Below, piece after piece: positions 1 through 9,040 of a stretch of DNA of 64,000 nucleotides (its first letter is position 1; each line of letters opens with the position of its first letter). The stretch is from contig NZ_KI421517.1 of NCBI RefSeq assembly GCF_000473365.1, positions 827,363 through 891,362 on the forward strand, read 5' to 3'. Under the pieces are notes generated by a model. The model ran no database searches and was not told the origin of the DNA. It saw nothing but the letters and a program-made list of their open reading frames with translations. Origin of the DNA: Adhaeribacter aquaticus DSM 16391. Its GTDB lineage: Bacteria; Bacteroidota; Bacteroidia; Cytophagales; Hymenobacteraceae. The position numbers were made by a program, and so were the translations under genes.

Positions 1-219
1 TTTGTCGCGCATACCTTTGAATGCTTTACCAACAGTAATTTCATTTTCGCCCATAGCGTATAAATCAGCCGTATCAAAAAAATTAATCCCGGCATCTACT
101 GCCTGGTGCAGGAGTTTAGCATTGTCCGCATGGTTATTACCCAACGACATACACCCAAAACTTACCTGACTAATGATTAAATCTGATTTACCTAATTTTT
201 TATATTTTACTTCACGCAT
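1..219 (-). CDS. Aldo/keto reductase, N-terminal part only (cut by window edge)
   Basis: NAD(P)H-dependent oxidoreductase of the aldo/keto reductase superfamily; substrate unknown. The 73 visible codons begin MREVKYKKLGKSDL and continue with VSFGCMSLG near residue 20 and the family hallmark NFFDTADLYAMGENE near residues 47-60, where the Asp and Tyr are active-site residues. The start at 219 lies inside the end of the upstream acetyltransferase gene (13-base overlap), so the two are probably translated from one mRNA. The rest of the gene lies beyond base 1. Family assignment is firm; the reaction is not predictable. Confidence 0.85.
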   Translation of the reverse strand, partial: MREVKYKKLGKSDLIISQVSFGCMSLGNNHADNAKLLHQAVDAGINFFDTADLYAMGENEITVGKAFKGMRDK

Positions 220-806
220 GATTCTTTATTTAGCAAGGCCCAAATATCAATGCTTATGAACGCATCATGTTTTATTTCCCAATCCACCAAAGTACCCTCT
301 ACTTGAAATTTAAATTTCTTAAGTAAATTTTCAGAAGCTTTATTTGCTGTTTCCGTAAATGCCTCAATCCGGTGCAGGCTCATTTCCCGGAAACCATAGG
401 TAAGCACCACCGGTAGCACCTCTTGCATAATTCCCTGCTTCCAATAAGCTGGCAAAAGCCAATAGCCCATTTCGGCCTTCCGATGTGCCTGCTGCCAATT
501 ATTAAACCCACAGGCACCAATTAATTTTTCATCTTCTTTCCGGGCTATGCCCCACCAAATACCTGTTTTAGTAGCATAAATAGTATTGTACCATTGCATT
601 TGCTCCCCGGTTGCCTCATAGGTATGGTATTCTACTCCGTAATATTTAATCACCCGCTCGTCCGATAAACCTTCAAAAATTGTTGGTTGATCATGGGCTA
701 TAATTTGCCGAAGCGTAAGATTTTCTGTTTGCAGGACCGGAAAATCCGGAAAGCCACCTGGTTCTCCTCTTGCTGGCTGCAGGAACGAGCGTAGTTTATT
801 TAGCAT
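207..806 (-). CDS. GNAT family N-acetyltransferase (RimJ/RimL type)
   Basis: Likely transfers acetyl from acetyl-CoA to an amino group; the acceptor is unknown. At 199 residues it has the usual length for the RimJ/RimL branch. The fold starts at LTLRQI (about residue 30). IGACGFNNW lies near 95-103, the acetyl-CoA-binding stretch AEMGYWLLPAYWKQGIM near 111-127, then HRIEAFTETANKAS and a C-terminal LLKKFKF segment typical of the family. It is upstream of, and overlaps by 13 bases, the aldo/keto reductase. The N-terminal 25 residues are poorly conserved in type, so a slightly later start cannot be excluded. Confidence 0.85.
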   Translation of the reverse strand: MLNKLRSFLQPARGEPGGFPDFPVLQTENLTLRQIIAHDQPTIFEGLSDERVIKYYGVEYHTYEATGEQMQWYNTIYATKTGIWWGIARKEDEKLIGACGFNNWQQAHRKAEMGYWLLPAYWKQGIMQEVLPVVLTYGFREMSLHRIEAFTETANKASENLLKKFKFQVEGTLVDWEIKHDAFISIDIWALLNKESCVK

Positions 807-854
807 GTTCTAATAAATCAGGAGTAAAAGTATCTTCCGCAGCATAAAAGGTTA

Positions 855-1628
855 TTAATTGTGTTCGTATAAATTGGCTGTATCAGTCTGTGCTACATCC
901 GTTAAAAAGCTGGCTATTTTAGTGATAGTATCTCCCAGATGCTTGGCTCCTTTTTCAGCAGTGGCTTTATATGGGTTACCGGCTCCCGTATCGTTTGTGG
1001 CTTTGGTCCATTGGCGGGGTGTCCAGGCCCATCCTTCCTGAATGGCTTTAAGCTTATTTTTATTGGTGCTTCCATCTCCCGCTTCCGATAACGGTAAAAC
1101 TAAATGGGGAGCGATATGCAACATGGCACTGGTTTCCATTTCGTCGGCATGATCGCCGGGAGCATCAAAATAGTTAGCCCGTGTTACTACTTTAAACCAA
1201 TTAATTTCAGCTATAAACATATCAGGAAAAAACCCTTGCAGCTCCCGAATCATTTGCCTGAAGTCATTACCTCCGTGCCCATTTAGCAATACCAGTTTTC
1301 GAATTCCTTGCACCAGTAGCGAATGCACCAGATCTTTCAATATTAGTAGCTGGGTGCTAGGGTTTATATTCAGGCAAAAAGGAATATCCAGCTGCCCGGT
1401 TTGCACCCCAAAAGGAATGGTGGGCATAATCATTACCTTGGCTCCGGTTTCCCAGGCAATCCGCCCAGCTTCGCTGGCGATAAAATCACATTGAATTACA
1501 TCGGTACAATAAGGCAAATGATAGTTATGGGCTTCAGTGGCTCCCCAAGGCAGTACCGCTACTTCGTATTTAACTTCTTTTATTGTTTTCCAGTTTGCTT
1601 CCGCAAGGATGTATGGTCTGGGGCTCAT
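855..1628 (-). CDS. Creatininase family protein (metal-dependent amidohydrolase)
   Basis: Member of the creatininase/formamidase family of cytoplasmic di-metal hydrolases that open cyclic or linear amides. The sequence shows the three family blocks: LPWGATEAHNYHLPYCTD (residues about 27-44, with metal-binding Glu, His and Asp), LLNGHGGND (about 113-121) and HADEMETS (about 159-166). Length 257 residues is typical. It precedes the acetyltransferase on the same strand with a 48-base gap and probably shares its transcript. True creatinine hydrolysis is unlikely to be knowable from sequence; related proteins act in riboflavin/F420-type and mycofactocin pathways. Confidence 0.85.
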   Translation of the reverse strand: MSPRPYILAEANWKTIKEVKYEVAVLPWGATEAHNYHLPYCTDVIQCDFIASEAGRIAWETGAKVMIMPTIPFGVQTGQLDIPFCLNINPSTQLLILKDLVHSLLVQGIRKLVLLNGHGGNDFRQMIRELQGFFPDMFIAEINWFKVVTRANYFDAPGDHADEMETSAMLHIAPHLVLPLSEAGDGSTNKNKLKAIQEGWAWTPRQWTKATNDTGAGNPYKATAEKGAKHLGDTITKIASFLTDVAQTDTANLYEHN

Positions 1629-2167
1629 AAGTTTCTGAATAAGAATTTTGGATAATATTACTTTCTGAACAATTATTTATACACTAAATATATTCTATTT
1701 AAGACAAATGCAGTTCTAAAGTTACCAGAGTAAAAAGAATCTCAATAACTTATACGACTCCAATATACAGGTTTCATGTTTTTCTACTAATCTTGTTATC
1801 CCATCCGTGGGCTGCCACTATAAGCTACATTTTCAACTGTTTTCAAAAAAAGATTTATAAGTAACTCAGCGTAAAAGTTTCATACAGGAATAGCTATAAA
1901 TTGTCGAACTTTAGACACTTCCAATAAAATACTTACTTACAACCGATTGCATAACTTTAATTGCTTAAATGCCTTTAGATAAACTTGGCAGATATAAAAG
2001 GAAAGCATTACTTTTGAAATATGTAATCTTTACAATAACCATTTTAATAAAATTTATAAGAATTCGTTCCAATTAAACATGGTTATTTAAAAGTTCCTTT
2101 ATTTTGTTTTATACTTATTCTTATTCATACTTTTAAATTTTTTAACAGTACCTGCCAATTCAGACGC
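1629..2167. other. Gene-free intergenic region
   Basis: About 540 A/T-rich bases between the divergent creatininase gene and the DUF1080 gene. No ORF with coding character is visible on either strand. The only recognisable element is a promoter-like pair at 1985-2016, listed separately. Confidence 0.6.
1985..2016 (+). promoter_or_regulatory. Putative Bacteroidota-type promoter upstream of the DUF1080 gene
   Basis: TTG at 1985-1987 and TACTTTTG at 2009-2016, 21 bases apart, match the Bacteroidota -33 TTG / -7 TAnnTTTG pattern. It would give a leader of about 150 bases before the ATG at 2168. Sequence match only. Confidence 0.4.
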
Positions 2168-4066
2168 ATGGAAATCAAAAATTATCCAAAATTAGTTTGC
2201 TTACTTGTTTGCCTGTTTTTTGCCCATTACCAAAGCAAAAGCCAGTCTGCCGCTTTAGCACTTACCCCTGTATCGCTAAATGATTTATCAGCTTTTAAGC
2301 CAGTAACCAATAACTGGAAATTAGTCAGTGATGTATTTTTTGACCCTATTAAAGGAGGTGCTGCCAAAACAACTTCCGGTACCGGAATATTGGTAAATAC
2401 GCCATCTAAAAATGCTGAAGGCCATTTATTGACTACCATGGAACACGGCGACCTGGAACTGGAGCTGGATTTTATGATGGCTAAAGGTTCTAATGCCGGT
2501 GTTTATTTACAAGGCCGTTACGAAATACAAATGTTTGACTCCTGGGGTGTAAAAGATCCAAAATCTTCGGATGCAGGTGGTATTTACGAACGTTGGGACG
2601 AGAGCAGACCAGAAGGCCGCAAAGGCTACGAAGGTCATCCGCCAGCCCAGAATGTAAGTAAGGCTCCTGGTTTATGGCAACATTTCCGGATTGTATTTCG
2701 GGCTCCCCGTTTTAATGCGCAGGGCCAGAAAACGGAAAATGCCCGTTTTATTGAGGTAGTGCAAAATGGAGTTACTATTCATAAAAATGTAGAAGTAACT
2801 GGCCCAACTCGTGCCGCTGCTTTTCAAGACGAAAAACCATTAGGACCTTTAATGATTCAGGGCGATCATGGTTCGGTGGCTATCCGTAACATCAAATACA
2901 AAGCCTATGGCACGGAACTGGTAACGTTAAGCAACTTAAAATTATCGGCTTTTGACGGCACCTTTAAATCAGTTGCGGAATTTGATTCCAAAACACCTAA
3001 AACCGTAATGGATCTGGATGTGTTAGCTCACCTGGCTCCTGCTACCCGTGATAATTTCGCTGGAAAAATTACCGGCACCATTCATGTTCCTACTTCAGGC
3101 CAATATTATTTTAACCTGAACCTGGCCTGGATCCCGAATGAAGTTAACCCGGAAAGATTAAACGGTACTGGCGAGTTATCTGTTAATGGCAATAAAGTTT
3201 TAACGGTTGATCCAGGTAAAGGCTCCTCGGCCGAAGCTACCGTAAACCTACAAGCCGGTGACTACCCTATTACACTTTCGTATTATAAAAACTATGGATT
3301 CTGGTACGCCCGCAGTAATGATATTACGTTGTCAGTTGCTGGTCCGGGTGTAGCTTACCGCAGTTTAAATACGCCTGTTAGAGCTGCCGATCCAGTTGGC
3401 CCAATTACAGTAAGTGTAGAAAACGAACCTGTAATGCAAAGAGGCTTCGTAAACCACGGCGATACCAAAAGAACCCACGTAATTTCAGTAGGTGAGCCGG
3501 GAGGTGCCAGTTATACGGTTGATTTACACGCCGGCGAATTTTTACAAATCTGGCGGGGCAATTTTCTGGAAACAACTCAGATGTGGCACGGTCGCGGTGA
3601 AAGCCAGTTAGCTGTTCCGCAAGGCTCCGTTATTCAATTTCCGGCTAAGCCTTCCCTTACCTTTCTTACCAATCAGAAAACAGCTTGGCCAGATTCGAAT
3701 GCAGCCTTCTCCTATTTAGGTTATGATGTTACTAAAGCTGGCCGACCAATATTTAAATATGCTTTAGGAGCCGCCAGTGTACGCGAAACCATAGAACCAG
3801 AAGATGGAGGCAAAAAATTAGCCCATTCCTTTACCGTTATGCCGGGCCAGGAAACCAAAGAAATCTGGTGCCTGGTAGCCTCCGGTGATAATATTACCAA
3901 ACTGCCTAATGGTCTTTATGCCGTTAATGATAAACAATACTTTATAGAGTTAGCGGGTAAAGAGAAGCCTGTTATCCGGACCAATGCTCAAAACAAAACA
4001 GAAATGCTGTTGCCGGTTAAAGTAAAAAATAACATGGGCATGGTTAAATATGCGATTGTTTGGTAA
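2168..4066 (+). CDS. Secreted 3-keto-disaccharide hydrolase (DUF1080) + PA14-like protein
   Basis: Probably an exported glycoside-active protein. Residues 1-26 form a signal peptide ending near SKSQS. Residues about 36-248 are a DUF1080 / 3-keto-disaccharide hydrolase domain, with the family stretch GSNAGVYLQGRYEIQMFDSW, which normally acts on oxidised (3-keto) glycosides. Residues about 262-395 look like a PA14 beta-sandwich (DNFAGKITGTIHVPTSGQYYF), often carbohydrate-binding. The C-terminal 230 residues are unassigned. The next gene starts 27 bases downstream on the same strand, so the two form an operon with an oxidoreductase-like partner. Substrate is inferred from family only. Confidence 0.8.
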   Translation: MEIKNYPKLVCLLVCLFFAHYQSKSQSAALALTPVSLNDLSAFKPVTNNWKLVSDVFFDPIKGGAAKTTSGTGILVNTPSKNAEGHLLTTMEHGDLELELDFMMAKGSNAGVYLQGRYEIQMFDSWGVKDPKSSDAGGIYERWDESRPEGRKGYEGHPPAQNVSKAPGLWQHFRIVFRAPRFNAQGQKTENARFIEVVQNGVTIHKNVEVTGPTRAAAFQDEKPLGPLMIQGDHGSVAIRNIKYKAYGTELVTLSNLKLSAFDGTFKSVAEFDSKTPKTVMDLDVLAHLAPATRDNFAGKITGTIHVPTSGQYYFNLNLAWIPNEVNPERLNGTGELSVNGNKVLTVDPGKGSSAEATVNLQAGDYPITLSYYKNYGFWYARSNDITLSVAGPGVAYRSLNTPVRAADPVGPITVSVENEPVMQRGFVNHGDTKRTHVISVGEPGGASYTVDLHAGEFLQIWRGNFLETTQMWHGRGESQLAVPQGSVIQFPAKPSLTFLTNQKTAWPDSNAAFSYLGYDVTKAGRPIFKYALGAASVRETIEPEDGGKKLAHSFTVMPGQETKEIWCLVASGDNITKLPNGLYAVNDKQYFIELAGKEKPVIRTNAQNKTEMLLPVKVKNNMGMVKYAIVW

Positions 4067-4093
4067 GAGAGAAATTATTGGAAGTACAACATC

Positions 4094-6238
4094 ATGAAAG
4101 TTAAAAATACAATTAACAATATAGCCAAAGCAGCCCTAGTAGCTGCCGGTATTTTATTCTCAAATAATACAGCTGTTTGGGCGCAGGCCAAAACGCCGGC
4201 CAGCGGCAGCAAGCAACCTGCTCCTGCCCCTAAAGGATTATCCAAGCCCGAAGCACTACCCGAAAAAGAAGACGATTTTTACCGGCTGATTTCTTTACCA
4301 GTTCCGGAAAATATTATTCTGGAAGTTGGCGGTATGACTACTTTACCTGATGGTAGTTTAGCTATCTGTACCCGCCGGGGTGAAGTTTGGCTGGTATCAA
4401 ACCCAAATATTTCCGGCACAGACCGGCCAACCTTTAAGAAGTTTGCCACCGGTTTACACGAACCATTAGGGTTAGCTTATAAAGACGGTGATATTTATGT
4501 AACTCAGCGGAGCGAGCTTACCCGCCTGCGCGATATGGATGGCGATGGTATTGCTGATTCTTATGATAAAATTTATTCCTGGCCATTAACCGGTAATTAC
4601 CACGAATATTCTTATGGCCCAACTTTCCTGCCGAACGGTAATATGCTGGTTACTTTAAACCTTGGCTGGAGCAACAGCTTAGGCCATGGAGTAAGTTTAG
4701 CGCCGTGGCGGGGCTGGACGTTAGAGATCACCCCGGACGGCCAAATGATTCCGCATGCTGCTGGTATGCGATCACCAGCGGGTTACGGCTTTAACTCCGC
4801 CGGTGATTTCTTCTACACCGAAAATCAAGGCGACTGGGTTGGTTCCGGTCGGATTTCGCACGTAGAAAAAGGTGATTTCCTAGGCAATGCTGAAAGCTTA
4901 AAATGGACTGATTTACCAGGTTCTCCTCTAAAAATTAAACCACAGGATGTACCTAACACTGGAGAGCCATTGTTTGATGTTTCTAAACGGTTTAAAGAAT
5001 TAAAACCACCAGCTATTTGGTTGCCGCACGGTATTTTAGGTATTTCAACTTCTGGTTTACTGAACGATAATACCAGTGGTAAATTTGGCCCCTTTGCCAA
5101 CCAATTATTTATCGGTGACCAGGGCCAGAGCAAACTGATGCGGGTAGACCTGGAGAAAGTTAATGGTGAGTACCAGGGTGTGGTGTTCCCATTCCGCGAA
5201 GGCTTCTCGTCTGGTATTTTGCGAATGGTATGGGGCAACGATGCGTCAATGTTTGTAGGTATGACCAGCCGGGGATGGTCATCTACCGGTAAAGAATTAT
5301 TCAGTTTACAACGCGTTGTCTGGACTGGTCGTACCCCATTCGAAATGAAAACCATTCATGCTATGCCAGATGGTTTCGAAATTGAATTTACTGAACCGGT
5401 TGACCGGAAAACAGCCTCCGATCCGGCATCTTATAAAGTAACGGGTTTTAACTATAAGTATCATGCTACTTACGGTAGCCCGGTTATCAACAATGCTCCT
5501 TGCCCAATCCGGGGTATAGTGGTGTCTGAAGATGGCATGAAAGCCCGGTTGGTAGTAGATGCCTTACGCCAGGGGTATATCCACGAGATTAACACCGATG
5601 GCGTACGGGCAGCGAGTGGCCGGCCTTTACTGCACAATGTTGGTTATTATACCTTAAATAATATACCGCAAGGAGCTAAATTGAACATTGCCAGTGCAGC
5701 CCCGGCGCACAATCATGCCGCCATGATGGCTGGTACTAAAAAGGCAAAAACAGCAGCAACACCAGCGGCAGCCAAACCAGCAGCCACAACAAAAACAGCT
5801 ACTACTGCTGCGGCCCCTAAGACGGCGAAACGCCAGACTGAAATGCCAGCCACCTGGAATGGAGATGCTGATTTTACTATTAACATGGGCACCAAACCTG
5901 GCTTAAAGTTTGATCCGGCTCAATTTCAGGTAAAAGCCGGCAGCAAAATAAAAGTTGTATTTATGAACGACGACGATATGTTGCACAACTTTGTAGTAGT
6001 TTTACCAGGCACGGCCATTGAAGTGGGTACATTAGCTATGAAGTTAGGATTGGAAGGACAACAAAAAGATTATATTCCGAGCACGGATAAAGTATTGTAT
6101 CATACCAGCCTGTTACAACCTAATACTACCGAAACGATTTATTTTATAGCTCCGGAAAAACCAGGCAATTATACTTATGAATGTTCGGTGCCAGGTCACT
6201 TTTATGTAATGCAGGGCACTATGAAAGTAGTGAAGTAA
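4094..6238 (+). CDS. Sorbosone-dehydrogenase-like beta-propeller fused to azurin-type copper domain
   Basis: Predicted periplasmic redox protein of 714 residues. A signal peptide ends near VWAQA (about residue 31). Residues about 50-420 resemble glucose/sorbosone dehydrogenase propellers (GLAYKDGDIYVTQRSELTRL, DGDGIAD, LPHGILGISTSG). A low-complexity Ala/Lys/Thr/Pro linker spans about 545-580. The last 120 residues form a cupredoxin with a complete type-1 copper set: His631, Cys697, His702 and Met706, with azurin-type C-x4-H-x3-M spacing. The fusion suggests sugar oxidation in the propeller with electrons leaving through copper. It follows the DUF1080 gene by 27 bases and ends at a strong terminator. 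PQQ binding is plausible but not shown. Confidence 0.8.
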   Translation: MKVKNTINNIAKAALVAAGILFSNNTAVWAQAKTPASGSKQPAPAPKGLSKPEALPEKEDDFYRLISLPVPENIILEVGGMTTLPDGSLAICTRRGEVWLVSNPNISGTDRPTFKKFATGLHEPLGLAYKDGDIYVTQRSELTRLRDMDGDGIADSYDKIYSWPLTGNYHEYSYGPTFLPNGNMLVTLNLGWSNSLGHGVSLAPWRGWTLEITPDGQMIPHAAGMRSPAGYGFNSAGDFFYTENQGDWVGSGRISHVEKGDFLGNAESLKWTDLPGSPLKIKPQDVPNTGEPLFDVSKRFKELKPPAIWLPHGILGISTSGLLNDNTSGKFGPFANQLFIGDQGQSKLMRVDLEKVNGEYQGVVFPFREGFSSGILRMVWGNDASMFVGMTSRGWSSTGKELFSLQRVVWTGRTPFEMKTIHAMPDGFEIEFTEPVDRKTASDPASYKVTGFNYKYHATYGSPVINNAPCPIRGIVVSEDGMKARLVVDALRQGYIHEINTDGVRAASGRPLLHNVGYYTLNNIPQGAKLNIASAAPAHNHAAMMAGTKKAKTAATPAAAKPAATTKTATTAAAPKTAKRQTEMPATWNGDADFTINMGTKPGLKFDPAQFQVKAGSKIKVVFMNDDDMLHNFVVVLPGTAIEVGTLAMKLGLEGQQKDYIPSTDKVLYHTSLLQPNTTETIYFIAPEKPGNYTYECSVPGHFYVMQGTMKVVK

Positions 6239-6260
6239 CTATCAAAACTTCAAATTAGAA

Positions 6261-6306
6261 TTAGCCTCCGGTGGAAATTAATCATTCTGCCGGAGGCTAA
6301 TTTTTT
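6261..6306 (+). terminator. Rho-independent terminator
   Basis: Perfect 10-base arms TTAGCCTCCG (6261-6270) and CGGAGGCTAA (6291-6300), followed by a run of six T. It closes the two-gene operon ending at 6238. Confidence 0.85.
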
Positions 6307-6389
6307 ACAGGAAATTCTATTTCTGTTGCATCGTATACAAGGACAAATAATTCCTATATTTAAAGCCAAAACAATTATTTACCTGTCAA

Positions 6390-7259
6390 ATGCAAGCACT
6401 TTACTCCTTTCTTTTACTTTTGGCTCTTACCTGCCTTAGCCAGCAATCTTTTTCAGCTACCATTGATACATTAACTATTGAAAGTCCCAGCATGCATAAA
6501 AGTATTAAAGCGGGCATAGTTATTCCACAATCCTACACCAAATCCAAAACTAACTATCCGGTTCTTTATTTAATGCATGGTTTTAGCGGCACCTTTCGGT
6601 CATGGCTTACTAAAACAACCGACAAACAACAGCTCCGCAAACTAGCCGATCAATATAATATAATAATTGTAACACCTGATGGCGGTTATGCCAGCTGGTA
6701 CATGGATAGTCCCATAAACCAGGAAAGCCAGTTTGAGACTTTCTTTACAAAAGAACTTATTACTAAAATTGATGGCAGCTACCGGACCATCCGCAACCGG
6801 AACGGCCGGGTTATTTCAGGCTTAAGCATGGGCGGACACGGTGCTTTGTATTTAGCGACCCACCACCCGGAACTGTACTGTGCGGCCACCAGCATGAGCG
6901 GAGCCGTAGATATTTCTGATATAGTATCTAAAGATACAGAACCCCACTTTTCCGCTATCCTGGGCTCACGCGAAGCAAACGCAGCTTTATACCAGGAACA
7001 TTCAGTAGTATTTATGGTTGATAAAATGCGAAACAATAATGTAAAAATGCTGATCGAATGTGGAACAGAAGATTTCCTGATTGACAGTAATCGGGAGCTG
7101 CATCGTCGGCTGTTGTATGGGAAAATTCCGCATGAATACCTAGAGCGCCCGGGAGCCCATACCTGGCCTTATTGGAGCGAGTCCCTGCCCTACCACATGC
7201 TATTCTTCCAGAGAACTTTTCAGGAAAATGGCACTTTTTCTACTGCTTCCGTTAAGTAA
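6390..7259 (+). CDS. Secreted alpha/beta-hydrolase, esterase family (PF00756-like)
   Basis: Exported carboxylesterase of the esterase D / mycolyltransferase-like family. Residues 1-23 form a signal peptide (MQALYSFLLLLALTCLSQQS). The mature part has YLMHGFSG (about 60-67, oxyanion region) and the nucleophile elbow GLSMGGHGAL with Ser146. Asp228 in CGTEDF and His257 in GAHTWPYW complete the triad. At 289 residues it has full family length. It stands alone between a terminator and a VOC gene, 151 bases after the copper-domain gene. Xylan/feruloyl-type esterases look similar, which fits the carbohydrate-oriented neighbours, but the substrate is not shown. Confidence 0.88.
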   Translation: MQALYSFLLLLALTCLSQQSFSATIDTLTIESPSMHKSIKAGIVIPQSYTKSKTNYPVLYLMHGFSGTFRSWLTKTTDKQQLRKLADQYNIIIVTPDGGYASWYMDSPINQESQFETFFTKELITKIDGSYRTIRNRNGRVISGLSMGGHGALYLATHHPELYCAATSMSGAVDISDIVSKDTEPHFSAILGSREANAALYQEHSVVFMVDKMRNNNVKMLIECGTEDFLIDSNRELHRRLLYGKIPHEYLERPGAHTWPYWSESLPYHMLFFQRTFQENGTFSTASVK

Positions 7260-7387
7260 CAAATAAATTATCAAGAATTTACAAGAGATATATAGGTATC
7301 GGTTTCTTTTAGAACTATTCATCTTTGACCAGATTCTATCATAAATTAATCAGGGACCATAAAACAAAAACAACAAAATTTACCGCT

Positions 7388-7777
7388 ATGCTATCACAAG
7401 GCCTCCGGACAGTTATTTATCATGTACCTGATTTAGCAAAAGCCAAAGCCTGGTATAGTGCTGCTTTTGGAGTACTACCGTATTTTGATGAACCATTTTA
7501 TGTTGGTTTTAATATAAATGGTTATGAATTAGGTCTTGATCCGGATATGACAGCGGTGCAGCCCGGAAGTAATGTAGAAGCATATTGGGCAGTACAAAAT
7601 GCGGATGCTGCTTTTAAAAGCTTATTGGAAAAAGGGGCTACTATATTTAAAGAAGTACAGGAAGTAGGCCAGAGTATTTACGTAGGTATGGTAAAAGATC
7701 CTTTTGGCAACACCATTGGTATAATAGAAAACGGCCATTTCCAGTCTGATAAGAACAGTTTATCGGCTAAATTATAA
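7388..7777 (+). CDS. VOC family protein (glyoxalase/bleomycin-resistance fold)
   Basis: Small metal-dependent or binding protein of the vicinal oxygen chelate superfamily. The protein has two beta-alpha-beta-beta-beta halves: VIYHVPDLAKAKAWYSAAFG near the N-terminus and VGMVKDPFGNTIGIIEN near the C-terminus. I chose the ATG at 7388, giving 129 residues, because the fold starts immediately there. A longer frame opens with TTG at 7325, but its 21 extra residues are not family-like. It is on the same strand as the esterase with a 128-base gap. Substrate unknown. Confidence 0.8.
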   Translation: MLSQGLRTVIYHVPDLAKAKAWYSAAFGVLPYFDEPFYVGFNINGYELGLDPDMTAVQPGSNVEAYWAVQNADAAFKSLLEKGATIFKEVQEVGQSIYVGMVKDPFGNTIGIIENGHFQSDKNSLSAKL

Positions 7778-7992
7778 CCATTTTATATTATGGGAAAGCT
7801 ATTTTCTTCCCATTACTATTTTTGTAGATTTTTATATAAAGTAATTGCTTTTTCAACATTCACAGCACCTCTTTTTCTTGAAATTAAATATGAAAATCAT
7901 TTAGCTCGAATTATTCAAAATAGCGGCTAAAACTAAACATATTAATAGGTCCTATCCGTAAGAACAGAAACAATCTTTAAAACAGAGGACCG

Positions 7993-8265
7993 ATGAAAAG
8001 AAATAAATTTTATTTAAGCAATAGTTCTGGTGGTGGCGGCGGTTATGAATCTGGTAACCGGGTTTATCCGGATGACGAAACTAAACATCCTTTGAAGGGT
8101 AGTGAAGAAACCGGCGATAATGATGCCGGACCAGGCAGTGGCGCCGGAAATGCAGGAAACGCAGCTAAAGCAGGTGGTCTGGGTGGCGGCAATACCGGCG
8201 GCATGGAAGGTTCTCATTTGGTTGGGGGCTTTGAAGGCGACGGACCAGAGAAAGAAAAAGAATAA
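7993..8265 (+). CDS. Small glycine-rich hypothetical protein
   Basis: A 90-codon gene for a highly hydrophilic protein with Gly tracts (SGGGGGYESGN; GGLGGGNTGGMEG) and a charged C-terminus ending EKEKE. No signal peptide, membrane segment or known domain is visible. The frame is supported by an A-rich, purine-rich leader (AGAGGACCG before ATG) and a well-placed terminator 14 bases after the stop. The composition suggests a disordered or stress-related protein; I do not recognise a family. Confidence 0.6.
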   Translation: MKRNKFYLSNSSGGGGGYESGNRVYPDDETKHPLKGSEETGDNDAGPGSGAGNAGNAAKAGGLGGGNTGGMEGSHLVGGFEGDGPEKEKE

Positions 8266-8278
8266 TGTTTCTACCCGG

Positions 8279-8308
8279 AAAAGCAGGTTAGTTAAACCTG
8301 CTTTTCTG
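8279..8308 (+). terminator. Rho-independent terminator
   Basis: AAAAGCAGGTT (8279-8289) pairs with AACCTGCTTTT (8295-8305) over a 5-base loop and runs into T. It follows the Gly-rich gene. Confidence 0.8.
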
Positions 8309-8636
8309 TTATATGGTGGATCTCCGCAAAGCAAAGAGATACTTTTACTTACTATGGCAGAAGTAATTATACAATGCAAGTACTATAGGCATGAATAATT
8401 AGCCTTACCCTCCTTTCTCTAAAATTTTACCTATTTTCACTAACGATGTTGTTTACCCTCCGCTATCCTTCCTTCAGGCTATAATTACTTTACTAATCAG
8501 AAAGTGGATTCAAATCATTTCGTTTATAGTCTAAAAGCTACTCCTAATGTCAAAATTTAATTAATCATTTATTAACTCAGTGCTAATTTCCAGATAATAT
8601 CAAGTTTTTAATTTCGCCGGTAGAAAAGCACCAACC

Positions 8637-8828
8637 ATGAAAAATTTTATGGTAAAGTTAATACTATCATTCTTATGCTATTTGCCGGCCATTGCGCTTC
8701 AGGTTTAAACAACACAGGCATTTATTTTAGAGGTTGAAGTGGATGAGGCAAAGATTTAATTATCGGGCGATTATAAATATCAAAAACGATTTATTGGTTT
8801 TATATCCACTACTAAAGCTAACAAGTAG
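8637..8828 (+). pseudogene. Possible decayed gene for a secreted protein
   Basis: An ATG at 8637 opens a convincing signal peptide (MKNFMVKLILSFLCYLPAIA) that runs into TAA at 8706. Reading on in the same frame gives FILEVEVDEAKI, a second TAA at 8757, and then LSGDYKYQKRFIGFIS before TAG at 8826. Polar, coding-like segments continue beyond that in shifted frames to about 8935. This pattern fits a secreted Bacteroidota protein gene inactivated by stops. Alternatively the first 23 codons could be a chance signal-like ORF. No intact homologue is in the window. Confidence 0.35.
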
Positions 8829-9040
8829 TTTATTTTCATACTACACCCTCTGGACAGCATGTAAACCCGAATGCAGGTATATTATTCTTCCAGCAAGCCT
8901 AAGCAGATTCAGTAAGGCGTACGTTACTTATTCTAAACTAAAACACTACAGGATAAATGCATTTGTTCAATCTAATGTGCTTACCTTTTTATTTATAAAA
9001 TATTTTAATTTTTTAAATCACACGCAACCTAAAGTAAGTA

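Noticed and set aside
4825-5355. 176-codon minus-strand ORF inside the copper-propeller gene
   Set aside because: Antisense shadow of a gene with clear domains; no start signal or family.
7325-7387. TTG start giving a 150-residue VOC protein
   Set aside because: The VOC fold begins at the ATG at 7388 and the extra residues are Lys/Thr-rich and unlike the family.
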